Shown in pieces: positions 51,384-60,072 of a stretch of 64,000 nucleotides of DNA. Position numbers and translations under genes: made by a program. The stretch's first letter is position 1; every line of letters starts with the position of its first letter. Under the pieces are notes generated by a model, which was given only the letters and a program-made list of their open reading frames with translations, searched no databases and was not told where the DNA came from. Source of the DNA: Streptomyces albireticuli (lineage in GTDB: Bacteria; Actinomycetota; Actinomycetes; Streptomycetales; Streptomycetaceae); assembly GCF_002192455.1 (NCBI RefSeq), contig NZ_CP021744.1, forward strand, positions 6,596,501 to 6,660,500, in the 5' to 3' direction.

Positions 51384-52112
51384 TCAGGAGGGCTGGGTCG
51401 CCGCCGCGATCCGCTCGTTGCGCAGCGCCTCGTACCAGCGGTCGTCCACCGGCGGAAGGGCGTTGACATCCAGCGCCAGCTTGATCAGCAGGTCCGAGAT
51501 GTGCGGGTTGCGCGCCATGACCGGCCCGTGCATGTACGTACCGAAGACGGTGTCGTTGTACGCGCCCTCGGTGCCGTCGCCCGTGCCGTTGCCCTTGCCG
51601 ATCCGCGTCCGCGCGAAGGGTCGCGCGTTCGGGCCGACGTGGGTGATGCCCTGGTGGTTCTCGAAGCCGGTCAGCGGCGGCAGCCCCAGCCGGTCGTCGA
51701 TGTCGGCGAGCACGTCACCGACGCACCGCTCGCCCTCGCCGCGGGTGCTGACGACGTCGAGCAGCCCGAGGCCCTGCTCCCGCTGGCCGAGGTCGTTGAT
51801 GAACTCGTGGCCCAGGATCTGGTAGCCCGCGCAGACCGAGAAGACGATCGCGCCGTTGGCGACCGCGCGGTTCAGACCGCCGTCGCGGCGCAGCCGCTCG
51901 GCCGCCAGCCGCTGCGGACGGTCCTCACCGCCACCGATCAGATAGATGTCACCGGAGGTGGGGATCGGCTGGTCGGAACGGATGTCCACGCGCTGGACGT
52001 CCAGCCGGCGCTGCCGCGCCCGGCGCTCCAGGACCAGGACATTGCCCTGGTCGCCGTAGGTGCTGAGCAGGTCGGGGTAGACCCACACCACCCGCAGACT
52101 GTTCTGGCTCAT
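51384..52112 (-). CDS. gatD: Lipid II isoglutaminyl synthase, glutamine amidotransferase subunit GatD
   Basis: A 242-aa class I-like glutaminase. The catalytic C94 lies in VFSVCAGYQILG and the His in TYMHGPVMARNP (H195). It releases ammonia from glutamine and passes it to MurT, which amidates the D-iso-glutamate of lipid II. The ATG at 52112 is preferred over a GTG 6 nt upstream, because AGGA then has 8-nt spacing. It follows murT by 21 nt in the same operon. Confidence 0.95.
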   Translation of the reverse strand: MSQNSLRVVWVYPDLLSTYGDQGNVLVLERRARQRRLDVQRVDIRSDQPIPTSGDIYLIGGGEDRPQRLAAERLRRDGGLNRAVANGAIVFSVCAGYQILGHEFINDLGQREQGLGLLDVVSTRGEGERCVGDVLADIDDRLGLPPLTGFENHQGITHVGPNARPFARTRIGKGNGTGDGTEGAYNDTVFGTYMHGPVMARNPHISDLLIKLALDVNALPPVDDRWYEALRNERIAAATQPS

Positions 52113-52133
52113 GCTCACAATCCTGTCGTGGGG

Positions 52134-53372
52134 TCAGTTGCCGACGCGGCGGCGGACGTCCTGGAACGCGGTGTAGTTGGCGATCAGCTCGATCTTGCCG
52201 GGCGGCGCCGACTGCACGGCCTCGTCGACGGTCTCGCAGACCCGGAAGTCCAGCCCCGCGACCTCCAGGCGCACCGCCAGGTCGAGCTTGCGGTCACCGA
52301 GGAGGAAGATCGGGTGCCCGGCGAGCCGGGTGTAGTCCACGTCCCACAGCCAGGAGGTGTCCGTGCCGTCCGCGCCGCGCGCGTTCACCGCGAGGATCAC
52401 CGGCGCCGGCGGGCCGTCGATGAGCGAGAAGGTCTCCAGCCAGCCGGCCGGGTTCTTCGCCAGCAGCAGCCGGATGTCCCGGTTCAGGAACTGCACCACG
52501 TCGAACCGGCCCGCGACCGCCTGCACCTGGTACATCCGCTCCAGGGCCACCTGCGGCGGCACCCCGAACGTGGCCGCGACGGCGGCCGAGGTGGTGGCGT
52601 TCGCCTTGTTGGCCCGGCCCGGCAGCTGGAGGTGGATCGGCCACGCGGAGCCGTGCGGGTCGAGGACGTAGTCGCCCGACAGCGCCCAGCTCGGGGTGGG
52701 CCGGCGGAAGCCGCACTCACCGCAGAACCAGTCGTCGCCCGGGCGCTGCATCACACCGCCGCAGGACGGGCACGACCAGGCGTCGTCCTTCCACTCCTGG
52801 CCCGCGGCCACCCACACCACGTTCGACGACGAGGACGCCGCCCAGACGATCAGCGGGTCGTCGGCGTTGGCGATGATCACCGCCTTGGTGCCGGCCAGGC
52901 CCTCGCGCCACTTCTCGGCGAGCATGCGCGTCTCCGCGGCCCGGTCGAGCTGGTCACGCGAGAGGTTCAGCAGCGCTATGGCCTTGGGCGAGACGTCCCG
53001 GGCGACACCCGCCAGGTACTTCTCGTCCACCTCGATCACGCCGTAGCGCGCGTCCGAGCCGCCCGCGAGGGCGGAGGTGATACCGGCCGGCATGTTCGCG
53101 CCCAGCGCGTTCGACACCACCGGTCCGCTGGCCCGCAGCGCCTCGGCGATCAGCCGCGTCGTGGTCGTCTTGCCGTTGGTGGCCGACACCAGGACCACGT
53201 CCAGGTGGGTCGCCAGCCGGGCGAGCAGATCGGGGTCGAGCTTGAGCGCGACCTTGCCGCCGATCACCGATCCGCTGCCGCGGCCCGCGGCGCGCGACAC
53301 CGCCGCAGCTGCCTTGCCCGCCGTCACGGCCAGCTTGGCCCGCGGCGACAGCGGCCCCGTGTTGCCTGCCAT
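52134..53372 (-). CDS. murT: Lipid II isoglutaminyl synthase, MurT subunit
   Basis: A 412-aa Mur-ligase-like protein. The ATP-binding SATNGKTTTT is at 63-72, and the central domain has an inserted Cys4 zinc ribbon (C201, C204, C217, C220; CPSCGGVM and WFCGECGF). A DUF1727 C-terminal domain follows. It activates the alpha-carboxyl of D-Glu in lipid II for amidation by GatD-derived ammonia. This modification promotes peptidoglycan cross-linking. AAGGAGGA precedes the ATG, and gatD follows directly. Confidence 0.95.
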   Translation of the reverse strand: MAGNTGPLSPRAKLAVTAGKAAAAVSRAAGRGSGSVIGGKVALKLDPDLLARLATHLDVVLVSATNGKTTTTRLIAEALRASGPVVSNALGANMPAGITSALAGGSDARYGVIEVDEKYLAGVARDVSPKAIALLNLSRDQLDRAAETRMLAEKWREGLAGTKAVIIANADDPLIVWAASSSSNVVWVAAGQEWKDDAWSCPSCGGVMQRPGDDWFCGECGFRRPTPSWALSGDYVLDPHGSAWPIHLQLPGRANKANATTSAAVAATFGVPPQVALERMYQVQAVAGRFDVVQFLNRDIRLLLAKNPAGWLETFSLIDGPPAPVILAVNARGADGTDTSWLWDVDYTRLAGHPIFLLGDRKLDLAVRLEVAGLDFRVCETVDEAVQSAPPGKIELIANYTAFQDVRRRVGN

Positions 53373-53525
53373 CGTCCTAGATCCTCCTTGCAATCCGGCG
53401 CCGCCGCCTGTTCCTGGTCCGCCGGTGGAACGCCCCCTCCGAGCCGAACGCCGGCCAGGAGGCCTCGGTCGGGGATCAGCCTATCGAGATCCGGCCGTGG
53501 GCCCGAACCCGCGGCCCTCGGAACG

Positions 53526-53531
53526 TAGGGT
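53526..53531 (+). promoter_or_regulatory. -10 element for the deformylase gene, probably leaderless
   Basis: TAGGGT ends 7 nt before the ATG at 53539 and no ribosome-binding site lies between, so the message may start at the ATG. The -35 is not convincing. Confidence 0.45.
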
Positions 53532-53538
53532 TGACCCC

Positions 53539-54126
53539 ATGCGCAAAGGCTCGATTCCCGGTGGTTCAGGACGTGTACGGCCCCTGCGGCTGCTCGGAGA
53601 TCAGGGTCTGGCGACCCCCTGTGAGGAGGTCACGGAGTTTGACGAGGGCCTCGCGGAGCTCGTCGAGGACATGTTCGCGACGATGTACGCGGCGCGGGGC
53701 GTGGGCCTCGCGGCCAACCAGATCGGCGTCCCGCTCCGGGTCTTCGTCTACGACTGCCCGGACGACGAGGACGTCCGCCACCTCGGGCACCTCGTGAACC
53801 CCCGGCTCGTCACGGCCGGCGGCGTCACCGTCCGCGGATCCGAGGGGTGCCTCTCCGTGCCCGGGATCGAGGCGGGCACGGAGCGCTTCGACGAGGCGGA
53901 GGTGGAGGGCTTCACGAGGGACGGCTCCCCGGTGCGGGTGAGCGGCACGGGGTTCTTCGCGCGGTGCCTCCAGCACGAGTGCGACCACCTGGACGGCGGG
54001 CTGTACCTGGACCGCCTGACGGGGGTCCGCAAGTGGCGCGCGCTGCGGGCCGCCCGGCGGGACGGGCTGACACCCGCCGCCGGCACCCCGGCCCGGACCC
54101 CGGCCCCCGGTCACCGGGTGGGCTGA
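53539..54126 (+). CDS. def: Peptide deformylase
   Basis: A 195-aa Fe/Zn enzyme that removes the formyl group from new proteins. All three motifs are intact: GVGLAANQIG (54-63), EGCLSVPG with C104, and QHECDHLDG with H146, E147 and H150. An N-terminal ~12-residue lead (MRKGSIPGGSGR) and a ~25-residue Pro/Ala tail are additions. Such actinobacterial type I/III enzymes often have paralogues. It is divergent from murT and convergent with the TetR gene. Confidence 0.96.
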   Translation: MRKGSIPGGSGRVRPLRLLGDQGLATPCEEVTEFDEGLAELVEDMFATMYAARGVGLAANQIGVPLRVFVYDCPDDEDVRHLGHLVNPRLVTAGGVTVRGSEGCLSVPGIEAGTERFDEAEVEGFTRDGSPVRVSGTGFFARCLQHECDHLDGGLYLDRLTGVRKWRALRAARRDGLTPAAGTPARTPAPGHRVG

Positions 54127-54129
54127 GGC

Positions 54130-54149
54130 CCTGCCCGGAACCGGGCAGG
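54130..54149. terminator. Terminator hairpin after def
   Basis: CCTGCCCGG-AA-CCGGGCAGG, a 9-bp perfect stem starting 4 nt after the def stop. Confidence 0.7.
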
Positions 54150-54216
54150 AAGGCCGCCCCTTTCCCTGCGAAGGGGGCGCGAATTTCCGACGAAGACGGT
54201 GCGAACCGGGCGGGGC

Positions 54217-54236
54217 GCCGTCCCGTGCGGGACGGC
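54217..54236. terminator. Hairpin after the TetR gene
   Basis: GCCGTCCCG-TG-CGGGACGGC, a perfect 9-bp stem between the convergent def and TetR genes, inside a longer GC-rich palindromic stretch. Confidence 0.6.
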
Positions 54237-54298
54237 CCGCCCCGGCCGGGCGGGCGCCGGGCCCGCCCGGCGGCCGGGCACCGTGCGGGGCGCCCCCG

Positions 54299-54946
54299 TC
54301 AGAAGCCGGGGCCGCCCGGCAGGTCGCCCGCCGCCGCCAGCCTGCCCCAGAGCAGGTCCGCGAGGTGCCGTACGAGGTGCGCGCGCGGGAAGGGCCGCTC
54401 GCGCAGCCACCAGTCGCCCGCCGCGTGCATCATGCCGACGATGCCGTGCCCCCAGGCGCGGGCCAGCTCGTCGCTGCCCGGGCCGAGGTCGACCCGCTCG
54501 GCTATGACCTGGGCCAGCTCCTCGCCCATCCGCCGCAGTAGGGGAGCGGAGTGCCGGCCCACGTCGAAGCCCTGCTCCGTGGGGTGGCTCTCGTCGGCCG
54601 GGTGCATCAGGAAGCGGTAGACCTGCGGCCGGGCCTCTATCGCCGCGAGGTAGCTGTCCAGGGTGGTCTCGACCCGCTCCCGGCGGTCCGCCGGGGCGTC
54701 CAGCGCGGCGCGCAGCCCGACCAGCAGCGCGTCGGTGTGGCGCTCGGCGAGCGCGCGGTAGAGCCCGCCCTTGTCGCCGAAGTGCCGGTAGAGGATGGGC
54801 TTGGTGATGCCCGCCTCGGCCGCGATGGCGTTCATCGACGCCCCCGGGCCCTCCCTCAGCACCACGCGGTCCGCGGCCTCCAGCAGCTCCTTGCGCCGCC
54901 GTTCCGCGGCACGCTGCTGATCGTCCCGCTGACTGTTGTTCTCCAT
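54299..54946 (-). CDS. TetR/AcrR family regulator
   Basis: A 215-aa repressor. The N-terminal HTH (~15-62) reads LLEAADRVVLREGPGASMNA and AGITKPILYRHFGDKGGLYR, and the helical ligand domain ends near residue 205. The ATG at 54946 has GGGGAGG at 7 nt; longer forms run into the intergenic promoter. It is divergent from an acyl-CoA dehydrogenase gene, with palindromes in between, so a fatty-acid or acyl-CoA ligand is likely, as for FadR-type TetR proteins. Confidence 0.93.
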   Translation of the reverse strand: MENNSQRDDQQRAAERRRKELLEAADRVVLREGPGASMNAIAAEAGITKPILYRHFGDKGGLYRALAERHTDALLVGLRAALDAPADRRERVETTLDSYLAAIEARPQVYRFLMHPADESHPTEQGFDVGRHSAPLLRRMGEELAQVIAERVDLGPGSDELARAWGHGIVGMMHAAGDWWLRERPFPRAHLVRHLADLLWGRLAAAGDLPGGPGF

Positions 54947-55031
54947 AGGAATGCCTCCCCGCCCCTGCGAATCGTCACGCATGCGCAACGTAACACCCGC
55001 TGCACTCAGCGAATCGGGGAGGCGGGGGCGG

Positions 55032-55079
55032 TTGACACCTCTACCCATGGGTAACATACTCGCGTTACCTTGAGTAACG
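55032..55079 (+). promoter_or_regulatory. Promoter with TetR-type operators for the acyl-CoA dehydrogenase
   Basis: TTGACA (55032-55037), 17 nt and CATACT (55055-55060) form a strong promoter. The perfect palindrome TACCCATGGGTA (55042-55053) lies exactly between the two boxes. A second palindrome, CGTTAC-N5-GTAACG (55063-55079), covers the start site. GTAAC/GTTAC half-sites recur at 55051, 55064 and 55074. The divergent TetR protein is the obvious ligand. Confidence 0.75.
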
Positions 55080-55095
55080 AGGGGTGGGAGGGGCT

Positions 55096-56334
55096 ATGGC
55101 GGAGTTCACCATGGAGCTCGACGAGGACCAGCGGGGGGTACGGGACTGGCTCCACGGCTTCGCCGAGGACGTGATGCGCCCGGCCGCCGCGGAGTGGGAC
55201 GAGCGCGAGGAGTTCCCCTGGCCGGTGGTCCAGGAGGCCGCCAAGATCGGCTTGTATTCGCTCGACTTCTTCGCCCAGCAGTTCCTCGACCCCACGGGGC
55301 TCGGCATCCCCATGGCCATGGAGGAGCTCTTCTGGGGCGACGCCGGCCTCGGCCTCGCGATCGCCGGGACCGGCCTCGCGGCGATCGGCGTCTTCGCCAA
55401 CGGCACCGAGGAGCAGATCGGCACCTGGGTCCCGCAGATGTACGGGGACGCCGCCGACGTGAAGGTCGCCGCCTTCTGCTCGTCCGAGCCCGACGCGGGC
55501 TCCGACGTCTCGGCCATGCGCACCCGCGCCGTCTACGACGAGGCGAAGGACGAGTGGGTGCTGAACGGCACCAAGACCTGGGCGACCAACGGCGGCATAG
55601 CCAATGTCCATGTGGTGGTCGCCGTCGTCGACCCCGCGCTGGGGGCGCGCGGGCACGCCTCGTTCATCGTGCCGCCGGGCACGGCGGGCCTGTCCCAGGG
55701 GCAGAAGTTCAAGAAGCACGGCATCCGCGCCTCGCACACCGCCGAGGTCGTCCTCGACGGCGTCCGCGTCCCCGGCCACTGCCTGCTCGGCGGCCGCGAG
55801 AAGCTGGAGCACCGGCTGGCGCGCGCCCGGGAGCGGGCGAAGGGGGAGCGGGAGGCGGGCGCCGCCGGCGCCCGGAACGCCGCGATGGCCACCTTCGAGG
55901 CCTCCCGCCCGGCCGTGGGCGCGCAGGCGGTGGGCATCGCCCGCGCCGCGTACGAGGTGGCACTCGAATACGCCAAGGACCGCGTCCAGTTCGGCCGCCC
56001 CATCATCGACAACCAGGGCGTCGCCTTCCAGCTGGCCGACATGCGCACCCGCATCGACGCGGCGCGCCTGCTGGTCTGGCGCGCCTCGTGGATGGCGACC
56101 GCGGGCCGCCCCTTCACCTCGGCGGAGGGCTCGATGTCGAAGCTCTTCGCGGGGGAGACGGCGAAGACGGTCACGGCGCAGGCCATGCAGATCCTCGGGG
56201 GCAACGGCTATACGCGGGAGTACCCGGTGGAGCGGATGCACCGGGACGCGGCGATCTACACGGTGTTCGAGGGGACGAGTGAGATTCAGCGGCTGGTGAT
56301 CGCCCGGGCGGTCTCGGGGGTGGGGATTCGCTGA
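55096..56334 (+). CDS. Acyl-CoA dehydrogenase
   Basis: A 412-aa FAD enzyme that makes the first double bond in fatty-acyl-CoA oxidation. The signature segments are present: AAFCSSEPDAGSDVSAMRTR, KTWATNGG, DRVQFGRPIIDNQGV and QILGGNGYTREYPVERMHR. The catalytic base E392 is in VFEGTSEIQRLVIAR. A Lys/Arg/Glu-rich insertion at ~246-262 looks surface-exposed. GGGAGG precedes the ATG. Strong control by the divergent TetR regulator is expected. Confidence 0.96.
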   Translation: MAEFTMELDEDQRGVRDWLHGFAEDVMRPAAAEWDEREEFPWPVVQEAAKIGLYSLDFFAQQFLDPTGLGIPMAMEELFWGDAGLGLAIAGTGLAAIGVFANGTEEQIGTWVPQMYGDAADVKVAAFCSSEPDAGSDVSAMRTRAVYDEAKDEWVLNGTKTWATNGGIANVHVVVAVVDPALGARGHASFIVPPGTAGLSQGQKFKKHGIRASHTAEVVLDGVRVPGHCLLGGREKLEHRLARARERAKGEREAGAAGARNAAMATFEASRPAVGAQAVGIARAAYEVALEYAKDRVQFGRPIIDNQGVAFQLADMRTRIDAARLLVWRASWMATAGRPFTSAEGSMSKLFAGETAKTVTAQAMQILGGNGYTREYPVERMHRDAAIYTVFEGTSEIQRLVIARAVSGVGIR

Positions 56335-56393
56335 CGCGGTGGATTGTGGCGGGTGCGGGTGCGGGGTGCGCCTGCGGCGGGCGTTGTCCCCTA

Positions 56394-56661
56394 CCCGCCC
56401 CTTCCCGTAACCGGGGGCAAGCCCCCGGGCCCCCTTTTCCGCGCTGACGCGCGGTGGCCTCAAACTCCCCCAGCTACCGCTGGGAGGTGCCCCCAGCCGG
56501 GCTGGATTCGCCCCTGTCCGTGGCCGGCTTTCCCTTGCGGCAGATGCCGCTTCCCTTGGGGTGAGGCCGACTTTCCTGCCCGGTTCCGGGTGACAATTCA
56601 GCCTGTCCGGCGCTTGAGGGCCGGGGTCCGGGGCGGAGTCCCGGTTTCGGGAAGGGGCGGG
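56394..56661. repeat. Palindromic element, copy E (long form)
   Basis: Outer arms CCCGCCCCTTCCCG (56394-56407) and their complement (56648-56661) enclose a variant core (CCTCAAACTCCCCC on the left and GTCCGGCGCTTGAGG on the right). An internal module with AGCTACCGCTGGGAGG occurs inverted in copy A, and GCCCGGTTCCGGG before the right arm is shared with copy B. Confidence 0.85.
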
Positions 56662-57137
56662 GCCGGGGAGCGGGCTCCGCGCAGCGGTCCGTCCTCCACC
56701 CGCATGCCGCCCCGCGCCCCCTGCCGCGCCGCCGTGAGACGCCGCCCAAGACGCCGTCCCACCACCCCGCTCAAGATGCCCGTTAAGCGCGTCTTCGCCG
56801 GTGAGACAGGGGTTTCCCGCCCGGGAGGGCGAACGGTGCAGCGTACGGCAAGCGAATGACAAGCGAATGTCGGCATTCTTGTCGCGGACGGGTTTCGGCT
56901 CACTTGCGGAAGACTGACGGGGCGCCACGCCCCGTAGGCGGCCGGGAACTCAGCGTTCATCTTTGGCCACAGATGCTTCGCATTCTGTCTCAAAGGTGAT
57001 GGGTCCCCATTAGCTGTCCTGTTACCGTCGTTTCTGATCTTGATCGTGCAAGTCGGGACTTGGAACCGTCTTAGGAACCGTCTCCGCCACGTCGGTCGAC
57101 GGAGCTCGAGTGTGGCTTCACGAAAGAAGGAAACGCC
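56662..57137. other. Long leader/promoter region of the LAL gene cluster
   Basis: This 476-bp stretch has no convincing gene. Base composition falls from ~56860 on, with runs such as CATTCTTGTC and CATTAGCTGTCCTG, as expected for a control region. GGAACCGTCT occurs twice with a 12-bp period (57062-57071 and 57074-57083), ~55 bp before the first LAL start, a likely binding site for a regulator. No clear -10/-35 pair was found. Confidence 0.5.
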
Positions 57138-60062
57138 GTGGCGGTCAGCAGCGACAAGGGCCAGGACGCTCCCCGGTTCCTGGTCGGCCGCTCCACCGAA
57201 CTCACCGGCCTCGCACGGCACGCCGAGGAGGCGCGCCGGGACGGTGCGCGGGCCGTCCTCGTCCGCGGCCCGGCCGGCATCGGCAGGACCGGTCTGCTCG
57301 CCGCCTTCGCCGACCGGCTGGCCTCGGCGGGGGGCACCGTCCTGCGCGGCGCCGGCGGTGAGAAGCCCGGCGACGGCCGGCCGGTGCTGGGCCAACTGCT
57401 CGGCCACGACCCGCACATGCTCCCGGAGCCGGCCGGCACGCTCCCCGGCACCTCCGCCGCGCACGCCGCCTACGCCTTCCACCGCCGGTTCCACCGGCAC
57501 CTCGCCGGCCTGCTCGCGGCCGGGCCGCTCACCCTGGTCCTCGACGACGCCCAGTGGTGCGACGAAGCCTCCCTCCGCAGCGTCGACTTCGTGCTCCGCA
57601 GGGCCGCCGACCTGCCGCTGCTGGTGCTCTTCGCCCAGCGCACCGAATGCCACGGCCCCGGCACGGCCATGCTCGACGAGTTCCTCGCCCAGGGGCGCTG
57701 CGCCACCATGGACCTCGGCCCGCTCACCCCGGACGACACCGCCCGGATGGTCGTCCGCGCCCTCGGCGGCCCCGCCGACGAAACCTTTCTCCGCCACTGT
57801 GTGGACACCGGTGCCGGCAACCCGGGCCGGCTCGTACGGCTCCTCGACGGCGTCCGCGCGGCCGGGCTCGGCCCCGACGCCGCGGGCACCCGCCGGCTGC
57901 GCAGGACGGGCGACGCCGTCCTCGCCGGCTCCGTCACCGCCCACCTCGCCGACTGCCCCGGCCACGAACGATCCGTCGCCCAGGCCCTCGCCGTCCTCGG
58001 CCGGTCCTGCGCCGACCCGCTGGCCGCCCTCTCCGGCGTCACCGGCAGGCGCCTCACCGCCGCCCTGGACGCCCTGCGCCGCAACGGCGCCGTCGACGGC
58101 CCGGCCGAGGGAACCGCCGGGGGAGCCGTGGCGCCCGCCGGCCCGCACCCCGTCATCACCATGCGCGACGCCGTCCGCGACGCCGTCCTCGCCGACCTGC
58201 CGGCCGCCCGCCTGGAATCCCTGCGCGCCCGCGCCGCCCGCGTCCTCAACGACGCCGGCCGCCCCGCCTCGGACGTCGCCGACCAGCTCGTCCTCCTCAA
58301 GGAGCTCACCGAGCCCTGGATGCTCGCCGCCCTGCGCGACGCCGCCGCCGAGGCAGCCGGCCGGGACGGCTCCCCGGCCGCCGTGCGCTACCTGCGCCGC
58401 GCCCTCGACGCGGAACTCACCGGCACCCAGCGCCAGGTCGTCCGCGTCGAACTGGCCCGCGCCGCGGCCCCCGTGGCCCCCGCCACCGCGCTGCTCCACC
58501 TGCGGCACGCCCTCGAGGACGCCGCCGACCCACGGGACCGGGCGCGCATCGCCGTCGAGTACGGGACGACCGCACTCGGCACCCGCGACGCGCCCGAAGC
58601 GGTCCACGTCCTCGGCGGAGTGCTCGAAACCCTCCGCACGGAGCTCGGCACCGACCCCGCCGACGCGGAGCTGCGCACCTCCGTCGCCGCCGCCCTGCTG
58701 ATCACCGCGGTCAACGAGAAGGCGGCCATGGCCGCGGCCCGGGACCGGGCCGACGCCTGGCCCGTACCCCCGGGGGACAACCCGGCCGAACGCCGGCTGC
58801 TGGCCGTCATGAGCGCCTTGGCCGCCTTCGACGGCAGGCCCGCCCGGCAGGCGGTCGCCCTCGCCCGCCGCGCGCTGAAGGTCGAGGAGCCCGCACCCGT
58901 CGGCTGGCGGGTGTTCGGGGCGTCCGTCGTCCTCGGCCTCGCCGACGAGACGGACGAGGCCCTGGCCGGGCTCGGCCGTGCCCTCTCCTCCAGCCGGGAC
59001 CGGTACGAACCGTGGATGCACATGACGGTGCTGGCGGGGCGGTCCGTCGTCCGCCACTCCGCCGGGGACATCGGCGGCGCCGCCGCCGACGCCCACGCCG
59101 CGGTCGAGATCGCCGAGACGGCCGACGGCCCCCGCTCGCCCATGCCCTACATCGCCCTCGGCACCGCGCTGCTCTCCCAGGGACAGCTCGACCGCGCCGA
59201 GCACGTGCTCGCCCGCGGCGGGCACGGCACCGACCAGCAGATCTGGGAGTGGCACCACTACCTCTACGCCAAGGGCCGGGCCCGGCGCGAACGCGGCGAC
59301 CTCGCCGGGGCGCTGGAGCTGTGGCAGCGGTGCGGGCGCAGCCTGGAGGAGGCCGGAGTGACCAACCCCGTGCTCGCCCCCTGGTGGCTCCCCGCCGCCT
59401 CCGTCCTCGCCCAGCAGGGCCGCACGGCCGACGCCGCCGCACTCGCCGAGAGCGCCCAGGAGCGGGTACGCCGCTGGGGCACCCCCCGGGGCATCGGCCT
59501 CGGCCTGCTGGCCGCCGGCGTCGTCGCCGAGGGCCGGACCAGGCTGGACCTGCTCGCCGAGGCCGTCGACGCGCTCACCGCCTCCCCGGCCCGCCTCGAA
59601 CAGGCCAAGGCCCAGTACCAGCTCGGCTACGAGCTCCTGCGCCACGACGACACCCGAGGCGCCCGCCGCCACCTGCGCGGAGCCATCGAACTCGCCACCC
59701 GCTGCGGCTACCACATCCTCGGCGGCCTCGCCCGGAAGCTGCTCGTCGCCGCCGGCGGCCGGATGCCGCAGCTCGCCGCCTCGCCCGTCGACTCGCTCAC
59801 CGACAGCGAACGCCGCGTCGCCGTCCTCGCCCGGCGCGGCGTCAGCAACAAGGAGATAGCCGACGCCCTGTTCGTCACCCCCCGCACCGTGGAGATGCAC
59901 CTGACCAACGTCTACCGCAAGCTCGACGTGCGCGGCCGCGCCGACCTGCCCCTCTCGCTCGGCTCCCTCGGCACGCCCGGCCCGCTGCGCCCCTACGGGG
60001 CGGACGGACACCGCCCGGAGCGGGTGGGACCGCCGGCCGGCGCCCACGCGCAGAGTCGCTAG
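57138..60062 (+). CDS. LAL-type LuxR family regulator (AAA ATPase, first of three)
   Basis: A 974-aa large ATP-binding LuxR regulator. The N-terminal STAND/AAA-type ATPase has Walker A GPAGIGRTG (44-52), with Arg50 where Lys is normal, and Walker B LTLVLDDAQW (D136/D137). A long middle of TPR-like helices follows, and a C-terminal LuxR HTH (~884-940) includes LTDSERRVAVLARRGVSNKE and TPRTVEMHLTNVYRKLDVRG. The GTG start has AAGGA. The gene lies 10 bp before the next LAL gene, so they are co-transcribed. LALs usually activate secondary-metabolite or sugar-use genes. Confidence 0.93.
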   Translation: MAVSSDKGQDAPRFLVGRSTELTGLARHAEEARRDGARAVLVRGPAGIGRTGLLAAFADRLASAGGTVLRGAGGEKPGDGRPVLGQLLGHDPHMLPEPAGTLPGTSAAHAAYAFHRRFHRHLAGLLAAGPLTLVLDDAQWCDEASLRSVDFVLRRAADLPLLVLFAQRTECHGPGTAMLDEFLAQGRCATMDLGPLTPDDTARMVVRALGGPADETFLRHCVDTGAGNPGRLVRLLDGVRAAGLGPDAAGTRRLRRTGDAVLAGSVTAHLADCPGHERSVAQALAVLGRSCADPLAALSGVTGRRLTAALDALRRNGAVDGPAEGTAGGAVAPAGPHPVITMRDAVRDAVLADLPAARLESLRARAARVLNDAGRPASDVADQLVLLKELTEPWMLAALRDAAAEAAGRDGSPAAVRYLRRALDAELTGTQRQVVRVELARAAAPVAPATALLHLRHALEDAADPRDRARIAVEYGTTALGTRDAPEAVHVLGGVLETLRTELGTDPADAELRTSVAAALLITAVNEKAAMAAARDRADAWPVPPGDNPAERRLLAVMSALAAFDGRPARQAVALARRALKVEEPAPVGWRVFGASVVLGLADETDEALAGLGRALSSSRDRYEPWMHMTVLAGRSVVRHSAGDIGGAAADAHAAVEIAETADGPRSPMPYIALGTALLSQGQLDRAEHVLARGGHGTDQQIWEWHHYLYAKGRARRERGDLAGALELWQRCGRSLEEAGVTNPVLAPWWLPAASVLAQQGRTADAAALAESAQERVRRWGTPRGIGLGLLAAGVVAEGRTRLDLLAEAVDALTASPARLEQAKAQYQLGYELLRHDDTRGARRHLRGAIELATRCGYHILGGLARKLLVAAGGRMPQLAASPVDSLTDSERRVAVLARRGVSNKEIADALFVTPRTVEMHLTNVYRKLDVRGRADLPLSLGSLGTPGPLRPYGADGHRPERVGPPAGAHAQSR

Positions 60063-60072
60063 GGGGCGGCCC

